From contig NZ_JASAOF010000025.1 of the NCBI RefSeq assembly GCF_029952525.1, forward strand, positions 26,901-90,900: a DNA stretch of 64,000 bases, written 5' to 3'. The notes beneath the pieces are model-generated. The model saw only the letters and a list, made by a program, of their open reading frames with translations, was not told where the DNA came from and searched no databases. The position numbers and the translations under genes were made by a program. This DNA is from Saccharopolyspora ipomoeae (GTDB lineage: Bacteria; Actinomycetota; Actinomycetes; Mycobacteriales; Pseudonocardiaceae). Positions 40,577 to 47,936 of this stretch are shown here, one piece after another. Every line of letters starts with the position of its first letter. Positions within the stretch are counted from its first letter, which is position 1.

Positions 40577-40599
40577 CGCCGACGTCCTGACGACCCCAA

Positions 40600-40869
40600 G
40601 GTGGGGGAGGTTTTCATGAAAACCTCCCCCACCACCGTCTTCACACCCCCGACGAAGTTTTCATGAAAACTTCGCTCCCAGCCACAGTGGTTCGAACCCC
40701 AACCAAGTCCCTGACCAGGACTGATCTCTGTGGTGACGCAGTTTTCATGAAAACTTCCCCTACCCACGTTTCCGTTGTCTCGGTGCAGTTTTCATGAAAA
40801 CTGTGCCTAGACCGAGAGGTTTCTGGTGGGGAGTTCACCCCCGGGGTGGGGGAAGTTTTCATGAAAACT
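40600..40869. repeat. Cluster of five TTTTCATGAAAA palindromes
   Basis: Between convergent glpK (stop 40576) and the DCC gene (stop 40931) lie five copies: 40600-40633 (34-bp perfect palindrome with GGTGGGGGAGG arms), 40653-40674 (22 bp), 40740-40755, 40786-40803 and 40854-40869. All are centred on TTTTCATGAAAA. Spacing is irregular (about 20-70 nt), so this is not a CRISPR array. The 350-nt gap holds nothing else recognisable. The first copies resemble a strong terminator for glpFK. Confidence 0.88.
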
Positions 40870-40930
40870 GTGCGGACGTTTGTCCGTGGTCCCCTCGCGG
40901 CGTGTCCCTGGTGCCGTGTTCGGGGAGGGG

Positions 40931-41323
40931 TCAGTTGGGGTTTTGGGGGCGTTGGTCGGGTGGGAGTTGGCAGGCCGGCGTGGCGCCTGGGAGGCGGTGG
41001 CGGTTGTCGGCGATCCAGCGGTAGGTGCGGGCGGCGATCACGCGGACGAGGGGGGCCGCGACGAGGTGGCCCAGGAGCGGCCAGGGGGCTCGGGCGGCTT
41101 TGAGGAGTTCGGCGACGGCGGCCGCGCCGCCCGAGACCTCGCCCTCGGTACCGACCCAGAGGACCTCGTGGCGGGCCCTCGTCTCCGCGATCCCCAGCTC
41201 CGCGAGGTCCGCCTCCTGCCAGGGTTGGACGTGCATGCGGACCGGGAGGCGGACGGCGAGGCGGACGCTGCGGGTGCAGAAGCCGCAATCGCCGTCGTAG
41301 ATCAGGACCGGCCGTTCGGGCAT
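40931..41323 (-). CDS. DCC-family thiol-disulfide oxidoreductase-like protein (DUF393)
   Basis: A 130-residue protein beginning with RPVLIYDGDCGFCTRSVRLAVRL; the DxxCxxC pattern D-G-D-C-G-F-C defines the DCC/DUF393 group, thought to be thioredoxin-like. The remainder, VLWVGTEGEVSGGAAAVAELLKAARAPWPLLGHLVAAPLVRVIAARTYRWIADNRHRLPG, matches the family's helical C-terminus. Biochemical role is not established. It lies 66 nt downstream of the lpdA stop and probably shares its transcript. Confidence 0.88.
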   Translation of the reverse strand: MPERPVLIYDGDCGFCTRSVRLAVRLPVRMHVQPWQEADLAELGIAETRARHEVLWVGTEGEVSGGAAAVAELLKAARAPWPLLGHLVAAPLVRVIAARTYRWIADNRHRLPGATPACQLPPDQRPQNPN

Positions 41324-41389
41324 GGGTCCATTCTCCTCCGCGGAGGCCGCCGAGTCAGTCCAGGTCGCCCGTCAGTCCAGGTTCCCGCG

Positions 41390-42793
41390 TCAGTCCAAGT
41401 CGTCGTGGCGCATGAGGAGGCGGCCGGCCTCGGTCAGGGAACCCGACAGGGACGGGTAGACCGAGAACGTGTTGGCCAGATTGTCCACCGTCACCTGGTT
41501 CTGGACCGCGAGCGCGATCGGCAGGATCAGCTCGCTGGCGTTCGGCGAGACCACCACGCCACCGACGACCACGCCGGTCTGCGGGCGGCAGAAGACCTTG
41601 AGGAAACCGCGCCGCAGCCCTTCCATCTTGGCGCGCGGGTTGGTGGCCAGCGGCATCATCACCGTGCGGGCCGGGACCTCGCCGCTGTCGATGGCCTGCT
41701 GGCTGATGCCCACCGTGGCGATCTCCGGGTGGGTGAACACGTTCGCGGCCACGGTCTTGAGCTTGATCGGCGTGACGCCCTCGCCCAGCGCGTGCCACAT
41801 CGCGATGCGCCCCTGCATGCCGGCGACCGAGGCCAGCAGCAGCAGGCCGGTGCAGTCACCGGCGGCGTAGATGCCGGGAGCGCCGGTCCGCGAGACGCGG
41901 TCGACCTCGACGTATCCGCCGCGACCGGGCTCGATGCCGACCTTTTCCAGGCCGATGTCGCTGGTGTTGGGCACCGACCCGACGGTCATCAGCGCATGGC
42001 TGGCCTCGACCGCGCGTCCGTCGGCGAGGTGGATGATCACGCCCTTGTCGGTGCGCTCCACCGACTCGGCGCGCGCGTGCTTGACGACCTCGGTGCCGCG
42101 CTCGGCGAACACCTCCTCCAGCACGGCGGCGGCGTCGGCGTCCTCGTGCGGCAGCACGCGGTCGCGGGAGGAGATCATCGTGACCTTCACGCCCATCTCG
42201 GTGTAGGCGGAGGCGAACTCCACACCGGTGACACCCGAACCGATGACGGCCAGGTGCTCGGGCAGTTCCGGCAGGTCGAAGAGCTGGCGCCAGGTCAGGA
42301 TCCGCTCACCGTCGGGCTCGGCGCCCGGCAGGATGCGGGGCGTGGCGCCGGTGGCGATCAGCACGACGTCGGCGGTGAGCTCCTCGAAGGTGCCGTCGGC
42401 GCGGTCGACGCCGATCTGGTGCACCGCCATGCCCGGGGTCGGGTCGGTGAAGCGCGCGCGACCCGGGATGATCTTGACGCCTTCGCGGCGGACCCGGGAG
42501 CGGATGTCGGCCGACTGGGCCAGCGCCAGGCCCTTGACCCGGCCGTGCACCACGGCGACCTCGACGTCGGCGTCGCGGGAGGAGGTCCGGATGCCGAGCT
42601 CCTCGGCGTCGCGGGAAGCCGAGCGAGCGCCGGCGGAGGCGATGAAGGTCTTCGAGGGAACGCAGTCGTAGAGCACGCAGGCGCCGCCGAGACCTTCCGG
42701 CTCGACGAGCGTGACGTCCGCTCCGTTGGAAGCGGCGACCAATGCCGCCTCGTAGCCCGCCGGGCCGCCTCCCATGATCACGATGCGGGTCAC
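41390..42793 (-). CDS. lpdA: LpdA-type NAD(P)H-quinone reductase
   Basis: A 467-residue flavoprotein of the pyridine nucleotide-disulfide oxidoreductase family. VTRIVIMGGGPAGYEAALVAA binds FAD; GLGGACVLYDCVPSKTFIAS has the two Cys of the redox site; VIGSGVTGVEFASAYTEMG binds NAD(P)H; MTVGSVPNTSDIGLEKVGIEPGRGGYVEVD follows. The C-terminal interface reads YPSLSGSLTEAGRLL, so the catalytic His-Glu pair of lipoamide dehydrogenases is missing, as reported for mycobacterial LpdA, which reduces quinones. GTG 42793 follows AGGAGGAG. It neighbours glp genes as in Mycobacterium tuberculosis. Confidence 0.9.
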   Translation of the reverse strand: MTRIVIMGGGPAGYEAALVAASNGADVTLVEPEGLGGACVLYDCVPSKTFIASAGARSASRDAEELGIRTSSRDADVEVAVVHGRVKGLALAQSADIRSRVRREGVKIIPGRARFTDPTPGMAVHQIGVDRADGTFEELTADVVLIATGATPRILPGAEPDGERILTWRQLFDLPELPEHLAVIGSGVTGVEFASAYTEMGVKVTMISSRDRVLPHEDADAAAVLEEVFAERGTEVVKHARAESVERTDKGVIIHLADGRAVEASHALMTVGSVPNTSDIGLEKVGIEPGRGGYVEVDRVSRTGAPGIYAAGDCTGLLLLASVAGMQGRIAMWHALGEGVTPIKLKTVAANVFTHPEIATVGISQQAIDSGEVPARTVMMPLATNPRAKMEGLRRGFLKVFCRPQTGVVVGGVVVSPNASELILPIALAVQNQVTVDNLANTFSVYPSLSGSLTEAGRLLMRHDDLD

Positions 42794-43073
42794 TTCGCGC
42801 TCCTCCTGAGTCCGTCCGGCCGAGGGGCACCCGTTGCCGAGCGGGGCACCGGCCTCACGGTACGCCGCGACGGGTCCGGTCAAACCGGGTGGTACCACCC
42901 GAGATGGGTGATCGTGGCGAACACCACTCCCACCCCCGGACACCGCGAGTGATCGTCGTCAGGTGCCCAGTGACATCGGTGGCCAGCGACATCGGTGACC
43001 CGGTCGAGCGGGGGCTGAGCGAGAAAACCACATTCGTGCCGTGGTCCGGTCCGCCTTTCGGCCCTCGGATCGC

Positions 43074-43079
43074 TACCCT
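43074..43079 (+). promoter_or_regulatory. -10 box for leaderless cyclotransferase gene
   Basis: TACCCT precedes GTG 43087 by 7 nt without a Shine-Dalgarno. Confidence 0.5.
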
Positions 43080-43086
43080 GTGGGGC

Positions 43087-43557
43087 GTGCCTCTGTACGC
43101 CGCGTACGGATCCAACATGGATCCGGCCCAGATGTTGAAGCGCGCCCCGCATTCCCCGCTGGCGGGAAGCGGCTGGTTGATGGACTGGCGGCTGACCTTC
43201 GGCGGCGAGGACTACGGCTGGGAAGGCGCCCTCGCCACGATCGTCGAGCAGCCCGGCTCGCAGGTCTTCACGGTGCTCTACGACGTGAGCCCCGAGGACG
43301 AGAAGAACCTGGACAACTGGGAGGGCGCCGAGCTCGGGATGCACAAGAAGCTGCGGCTGATGGTGCAGACCCTCGACGGTCCCGTGCTGGCGTGGCTCTA
43401 CGTCCTCGACGCCTACGAGGGCGGCCTGCCCTCGGCCCGCTACCTCGGCGTCATGGCCGATGCGGCCGAAGCGGCCGGCGCCCCCGAGGACTACGTCGAG
43501 CGGCTCCGGAAGCGCCCCTGCCACAACGTCGGCCCGGGTTCTCCTCGCGAGCTGTGA
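43087..43557 (+). CDS. Gamma-glutamylcyclotransferase-like protein
   Basis: A 156-residue protein of the GGCT/BtrG fold. The N-terminal LYAAYGSNMDPAQM is the YGSN substrate loop; FTVLYDVSPEDEKNLDNWEGAELGMHKKLRL contains the acidic region where the catalytic Glu is expected; VLAWLYVLDAYEGGLPSARYLGVMADAAEAAGAPEDYVERLR completes the fold. It may release 5-oxoproline from gamma-glutamyl compounds, but substrate is unverified. Divergent from lpdA, as in mycobacteria (Rv3304). GTG 43087 is used. Confidence 0.85.
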   Translation: MPLYAAYGSNMDPAQMLKRAPHSPLAGSGWLMDWRLTFGGEDYGWEGALATIVEQPGSQVFTVLYDVSPEDEKNLDNWEGAELGMHKKLRLMVQTLDGPVLAWLYVLDAYEGGLPSARYLGVMADAAEAAGAPEDYVERLRKRPCHNVGPGSPREL

Positions 43558-43630
43558 CGACCGGTCGTGGCCGCCCGCTGAGCCCCACGCACTCGGAACG
43601 CCGGTTCCGCCGCGCTTCTCGACCGAGCGT

Positions 43631-44962
43631 CTAGAGCCAGTCGCGGGCGCGGAGTTCGGCTGCGAAGCGGTGGTGCGCGTCGTCCAGGCAGGTCACTTCG
43701 GCGGGATCGGGTTCGACGAGGTCGCCGGGCGGGACCATCTCGGCCGCGGCCGTGCTCAGGTCCGGGTGGATCGAGCCCGTGGCCGCCAGCAGCGCGGCGC
43801 CCAGAGCGGTTCCCGCGCCGCGCACCCGCAGGACCGGCCGGTCCAGGACCGAAGCGCGGATCCGGCACCAGGCCGCGCTCCGAGCCCCGCCGCCCGCCGT
43901 GCGCACCGGCCCCTCGACGACCGCGCCCAGGGTGGCGAGGCGTTCCAGCGCGAGTCGTTCGCAGAACGCGATGCCCTCCAGGCGTGAGCGGTGCTCGTCG
44001 ACGCGGTCCTGCGGCGTGCCGATCAGGAACGCCTCGGCGTCGGGCGCGGCGAACGGGAACCGCTCACCGCGCCCGCGAAGCGGGTAGTGCAGCACGCTCG
44101 CCGGTCCGCGCGCCAGCGCCGCGGCGTCCAGTTCGGGCAGCTCCCCCGGGTCCACATCGGACAGTGCCGAGCCGCCGATGTTGGCGGCGCCGCCGGGCAG
44201 CCACCTGCCTTCGGGGTGCAGGTGGCTGTAGACCACGCCCGCCGGATCGTGCACGAGCTTCTCGGACACGCCCTTGAGCACCAGCGTCGTGCCCAGCACC
44301 GTCACGAACTTACCCGGGTCGACCGCACCGGTGGCCAGCTGTCCCGCGCACCCGTCGGTCATGCCGGCTCGCACCTCGCAGCCCACCGGCAGTCCGGTGA
44401 CCGCGGCGGCCTCGCGGCTCACCTGGCCGAGCACGGCGGTGGGGCGCACGACCCGCGGCAGCAGCTCTGCCGGGGACTCGGCCGCCCACTCCCCCGCGAC
44501 CGGGTCGTACCCGCTCTTGAGGGCGTGGCTGCTGTCGGTGGCCACCGGGTGACCGACCAGTGCGTGGGCGATCACCTCGGGCGTGTGGCAGATCTGCTCC
44601 GCCCCCGCCGGGAGGTGCTCCGCCAGCCACGCCACCCGCGCGCGCCGGTCGTCGTACATCAGCGCCGGGCCGACCGGTTCGCCCCGGCCGTCGACGGCGA
44701 CGACGGTGCCGGAGGTCGCCGAGATCGCCAGCGCGGTGATCCCGCTGCTGCGCGCGCCCAGGACCGCGGTGCACTCGGCCAGGCAGTCGCGCGCGGCGGG
44801 CCACCACGCGCGGGCGTCCTGCTCCGAGCGCCCGCCCGGGGATCGCACCGGGGCCGGCAGGGCCCGCGAGGCCTGGGCCAGCAGAGCACCGGACGGGTCG
44901 TGGACCTGCACCCGGACAGCGGCCGTGGCCACGTCGACACCGGCGACGAGGTCGCCGGTCAT
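43631..44962 (-). CDS. FGGY-family sugar kinase
   Basis: A 443-residue kinase: DLVAGVDVATAAVRVQVHDPSGALLAQ at the N-terminus is the ATPase phosphate-1 loop, SGTVVAVDGRGEPVGPALMYDDRRA and KFVTVLGTTLVLKGVSEKLVHDP the central part, and GPVRTAGGGARSAAWCRIRASVLDRPVLRVRGAGTALGAALLAATG the C-terminal adenosine-binding half. It is shorter than xylulokinase and closer in pattern to ribulokinase-like members; the sugar is unknown. Its ATG overlaps the stop of the HAD gene (ATGA), so the pair form one unit that may interconvert a sugar or polyol phosphate. Confidence 0.85.
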   Translation of the reverse strand: MTGDLVAGVDVATAAVRVQVHDPSGALLAQASRALPAPVRSPGGRSEQDARAWWPAARDCLAECTAVLGARSSGITALAISATSGTVVAVDGRGEPVGPALMYDDRRARVAWLAEHLPAGAEQICHTPEVIAHALVGHPVATDSSHALKSGYDPVAGEWAAESPAELLPRVVRPTAVLGQVSREAAAVTGLPVGCEVRAGMTDGCAGQLATGAVDPGKFVTVLGTTLVLKGVSEKLVHDPAGVVYSHLHPEGRWLPGGAANIGGSALSDVDPGELPELDAAALARGPASVLHYPLRGRGERFPFAAPDAEAFLIGTPQDRVDEHRSRLEGIAFCERLALERLATLGAVVEGPVRTAGGGARSAAWCRIRASVLDRPVLRVRGAGTALGAALLAATGSIHPDLSTAAAEMVPPGDLVEPDPAEVTCLDDAHHRFAAELRARDWL

Positions 44963-45639
44963 GACGCCAGCTTCTCCAGCGCGGCCGGGAGCTCGGCGAG
45001 CGAGCGCACCGCGACGTCGGGTTCGGCGAGCTGATCGGGCGTGGGAGCCGGTGGCGCCTCACCGCGCAGCACCCACACCGTCCGCAGGCCGACGCGCTGG
45101 GCGCCGCGGACGTCGGTGTCGAGCCGGTTGCCGACGTGCACCGCGCGGGACGCGGGAACCCCGGCCTCGTCGAGGGCGTGCTGGAAGATCCGCGGGTCGG
45201 GCTTCTCGGCGCCGACGGTCTCCGAGATCGCCCAGACGTCGACGTGCTCGGCGACGCCGTCGCGGCGCAGCGCGTCGACGACGACCGCGCGCTGGTTGGC
45301 CACCACCGCGATCCGGTGGTGCTCGCGGATCCGGCGCAGCGCGGGCAGCACGTCGTCGTGGAGCGCCTCCGGTGGGTACTCCCAGTACCGCTCGGCGCGT
45401 TCGGAGAGCTGAGCGCGGTCGTGCGAGACGAGGAAGCGCCGCGCCACCGCGGTGCGCAGGGAACCGCCCTGGGCCTGCCTGCGCTCGTCGTAGAGGCGCA
45501 GGAAGTCCTCCTCGGCGACCTCGCGCCCGTCTTCGGCAGCGAGTTCGCGGGTGGCGCGCAGCAGCGCGTCGCGGTAGGCGGCGTCGTCGTAGACGGGGCC
45601 GCCGACGTCGAGCAGCACGAGGTCGATCGGTTCCGGCAC
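44959..45639 (-). CDS. HAD-superfamily hydrolase
   Basis: A 226-residue phosphatase-like protein. LVLLDVGGPVYDDAAYRDALLRA carries motif I, where the second Asp of the usual DxD is a Gly (DVG); motif II IAVVANQRAVV uses Asn for Ser/Thr; motif III/IV VGAEKPDPRIFQHALDEAG and VHVGNRLDTDVRGAQRVGLRTVWV have the Lys and Asp. Loss of the second Asp of motif I suggests altered or lost phosphatase activity. GTG 45639 follows GGAAGGA. First gene of the two-gene operon with the FGGY kinase. Confidence 0.8.
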   Translation of the reverse strand: MPEPIDLVLLDVGGPVYDDAAYRDALLRATRELAAEDGREVAEEDFLRLYDERRQAQGGSLRTAVARRFLVSHDRAQLSERAERYWEYPPEALHDDVLPALRRIREHHRIAVVANQRAVVVDALRRDGVAEHVDVWAISETVGAEKPDPRIFQHALDEAGVPASRAVHVGNRLDTDVRGAQRVGLRTVWVLRGEAPPAPTPDQLAEPDVAVRSLAELPAALEKLAS

Positions 45640-45692
45640 GTCCGGTCCTTCCGCTCGCGGTCCACCAGGACCGGGATGGCACCTTCCTGAGT

Positions 45693-45720
45693 CAAAATAA
45701 CATCGTTGTCGATGTATTTA
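45693..45720 (-). promoter_or_regulatory. Promoter with palindromic operator for HAD-kinase operon
   Basis: ACATCG-TTGT-CGATGT at 45700-45715 is a 16-bp palindrome in an AT-rich island. On the minus strand it fills the spacer between TTAAAT (about 45716-45721) and TATTTT (about 45693-45698), which could be -35 and -10 elements; a repressor bound there would block the polymerase. The regulator is not identified. Confidence 0.45.
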
Positions 45721-45751
45721 ACAGCATTGACTGTGATATCTACCAGGGTCT

Positions 45752-46435
45752 TCACAGCGCGACCCCCGCGACGGTCGGGTGCGCCCACGCGAGCTCCAGC
45801 AGCGCGTAGGCCTTGCGGGTGCCGCGCCGGTCGCGGCGTCGGGCCAGCCGCTCCCCGACCAGCGCGCGGAAGTGCTCGGCCCCGGAACCGAGCCGGCACA
45901 GCGCGCGCTCCAGGCAGTCCAGCGCGCGGCGCTGCGGGCCCGTGCACAGCACGTCGGCCAGCGCCACGTCCAGCGCTTGGACCCGCAGCCCGTCGAGCTC
46001 GATGACGTCGGTCTCCCGGAACCAGGCGTGGTGCACGACCAGCTCGTCCCGCGACCGCACGTCGCGGTCGTAGGGCACGGTCACGTGCACGGCTTCGTCG
46101 TCGGCCGGGCCGCAGCCGTGCATGGCCACGGCCGTCGGGCCGGAGATCACCGCCTGGTCCCCGGCGCGCAGCAGCGCGGCGGCCGCCCGCGCCATCGGGT
46201 CGTCGCTCAACGCGGCGGGCAGCACCACCCCGCCGAACGGCTCGACCCACGACCCGGCGGCCAGGGCCTCGGCGAGCTCGTCCGAGCCGAGCAGCAGCTC
46301 GGCCTCCTCACGTGGGAGGGCACCGTGCCGGGACAGCGGGCTGCGATCGGTGCCACTGGAGTCCGGGCTGCTGGGGTCCGGGCCGCTGGGGTCGGGGGCG
46401 GGCAGGAACTGCGGGCGGTCGATGTAGGTCCTCAT
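45752..46435 (-). CDS. AbiEi-like antitoxin-family protein lacking the C-terminal domain
   Basis: A 227-residue protein. LLLGSDELAEALAAGSWVEPFGGVVLPAALSDDPMARAAAALLRAGDQAVISGPTAVAMHGC matches the winged-helix plus AbiEi-like N-terminal half of a common actinobacterial family, and VHVTVPYDRDVRSRDELVVHHAWFRETDVIELDGLRVQALDVALADVLCTGPQRRALDCLERAL the next part. Members I recall continue with a DUF559 nuclease-like domain after RRGTRKAYALLELA; this protein stops there. It has no toxin neighbour. Function unknown; it may be a degraded member. Confidence 0.65.
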   Translation of the reverse strand: MRTYIDRPQFLPAPDPSGPDPSSPDSSGTDRSPLSRHGALPREEAELLLGSDELAEALAAGSWVEPFGGVVLPAALSDDPMARAAAALLRAGDQAVISGPTAVAMHGCGPADDEAVHVTVPYDRDVRSRDELVVHHAWFRETDVIELDGLRVQALDVALADVLCTGPQRRALDCLERALCRLGSGAEHFRALVGERLARRRDRRGTRKAYALLELAWAHPTVAGVAL

Positions 46436-46562
46436 GCACATACAGAGGCGCGAACCCCGCCCACAGATACACCCCGGCCCGGATACACCTCGATCAGGCG
46501 AAGTTTCCGCTGACCGGCGCCTGCTCAGCCGCCCAGCGCCTGCTCAGCTGCCCAGCGCCTGC

Positions 46563-47936
46563 TCAGCTGCGCAGGGCTTGGAGGGCCGTGTGGACCATCG
46601 TGCGGACGCCCACCAGCAGGGCGCGCTCGTCGAGCGTGAACGTCGGCTGGTGCAGGTCCTTGATCCGCCCGCTGCCCGGGTGCACGCCCAGGCGCGCGAA
46701 CGAGCCCGGCACGTGCTCCAGGTACCAGCCGAAGTCCTCGCCGCCGGAGGACTGCGGGGTATCGGCCTGCGCCTGCTCGCCCAGCGCGGCGGTGATCCCG
46801 GCGCGCATCAGCTCGGTGCTCTCCGGTTCGTTGACCACCGGCGGGACGCCGCGGCGGTGCTGCAGGTCGAAGCCGACGCCCAGCGGCGCGAGCAGCGCCT
46901 GCACCAGCTCGTGGACCAGCGGTTCCAGCTTCGCCCAGGTGTCGCGGTCGGCGGTGCGCAGCGTGCCGGTGAGCACGCCGTCCTGCGGGATCGCGTTGGG
47001 TGCCTCGCCCGCGTGCACCGCGCCCCAGGTCAGCACGGTCCCGGTGCGCGGGTCGACGCGGCGGGACAGCAGCGTGGGCAGCCCGGTGATGACGGTGCCC
47101 AGCGCGTGCACGAGGTCGGCGGTGAGGTGCGGCCGCGAGGTGTGCCCGCCGGGCGAGGTGAGCCGCAGCTCGATCAGGTCGCTGGCGGAGGTGATGGGGC
47201 CGACGCGGGTGCCGACGCTGCCCGCGGGCAGCCGCGGGTCGCAGTGCAGACCGAAGATCCGGTCGACGTCGTCGATCCGGCCCGCGGCCAGCACGTCCAG
47301 CGCACCACCGGGCATGACCTCCTCGGCGGGCTGGAAGATCATCCGCACGCGGCCCGGGAAGTCGCGGTTGCCGGCCAGGGCGCTCGCGGCGCCGAGCGCG
47401 ACCGCGGTGTGCGCGTCGTGGCCGCAGGAATGCGCGACACCGTCCACTGTGGAGGAGTAGCTCAGGCCGGTGGCCTCGGTCAGCGGCAGCGCGTCGATGT
47501 CGGCGCGCAGCGCGACGGTCGGGCCGGGCGCATTCCCCTCGATGTCGCAGGTCAGCCCGGTCCCGATGGGCAGCACGCGGGGCGCGAGCCCGGCGCGGGA
47601 GAGCTGGTCGGCGAGGAACGCGGTGGTGCGGTGCTCGGCGCGGGAGAGCTCCGGGTGGGCGTGCAGGTGGCGGCGCCAGGCGACCACCCGGTGCGCGTGC
47701 GCACCGAGCCAGGCGTCCAGCCAGGCGGGCCCGCGGCCCGCACCGAGGTCGGGCACGACGGAATCCACACTGGATTCGAAGCGGGAATCCACGTCCGCCA
47801 TCGTGCTTTCGGTCGCGCCGATCGGCTCGTCAGCCACCAGCGTCGCCGGAGCTCCGGACCTCTCCTCGACCACAGCCGAACCTTCGCGGTTCGGGAACTG
47901 ACCCGGGTCCGGGCCACGAGAATCCACCACGGTCAC
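46563..47936 (-). CDS. M20-family amidohydrolase, second of a pair
   Basis: A 457-residue metallopeptidase-like hydrolase. After a variable first 75 residues the M20D core begins with VVAWRRHLHAHPELSRAEHRTTAFLADQL; VALRADIDALPLTEATGL and SCGHDAHTAVALGAASAL provide Asp/His/Cys metal ligands, RMIFQPAEEVMPGGALDVL the Glu pair, LTSPGGHTSRPHLTADLV the dimerisation domain, and SSGGEDFGWYLEHVPGSFARLG the last ligand. GTG 47936 overlaps the stop of the partner gene (GTGA). Known relatives cleave N-acyl amino acids or p-aminobenzoyl-glutamate; the substrate here is unknown. Corresponds to AmiA1/AmiB1 in mycobacteria. Confidence 0.85.
   Translation of the reverse strand: MTVVDSRGPDPGQFPNREGSAVVEERSGAPATLVADEPIGATESTMADVDSRFESSVDSVVPDLGAGRGPAWLDAWLGAHAHRVVAWRRHLHAHPELSRAEHRTTAFLADQLSRAGLAPRVLPIGTGLTCDIEGNAPGPTVALRADIDALPLTEATGLSYSSTVDGVAHSCGHDAHTAVALGAASALAGNRDFPGRVRMIFQPAEEVMPGGALDVLAAGRIDDVDRIFGLHCDPRLPAGSVGTRVGPITSASDLIELRLTSPGGHTSRPHLTADLVHALGTVITGLPTLLSRRVDPRTGTVLTWGAVHAGEAPNAIPQDGVLTGTLRTADRDTWAKLEPLVHELVQALLAPLGVGFDLQHRRGVPPVVNEPESTELMRAGITAALGEQAQADTPQSSGGEDFGWYLEHVPGSFARLGVHPGSGRIKDLHQPTFTLDERALLVGVRTMVHTALQALRS

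Noticed and set aside
40680..40700. GGTTCGAACC-type string resembling a tRNA T-loop
   Set aside because: No acceptor stem, D-arm or anticodon arm can be built around it; it lies among palindromic repeats.
40600..40869. Repeated units looked at as a CRISPR array
   Set aside because: The units are 16-34 bp palindromes of differing length with irregular spacing and no uniform spacers; no cas gene is near.
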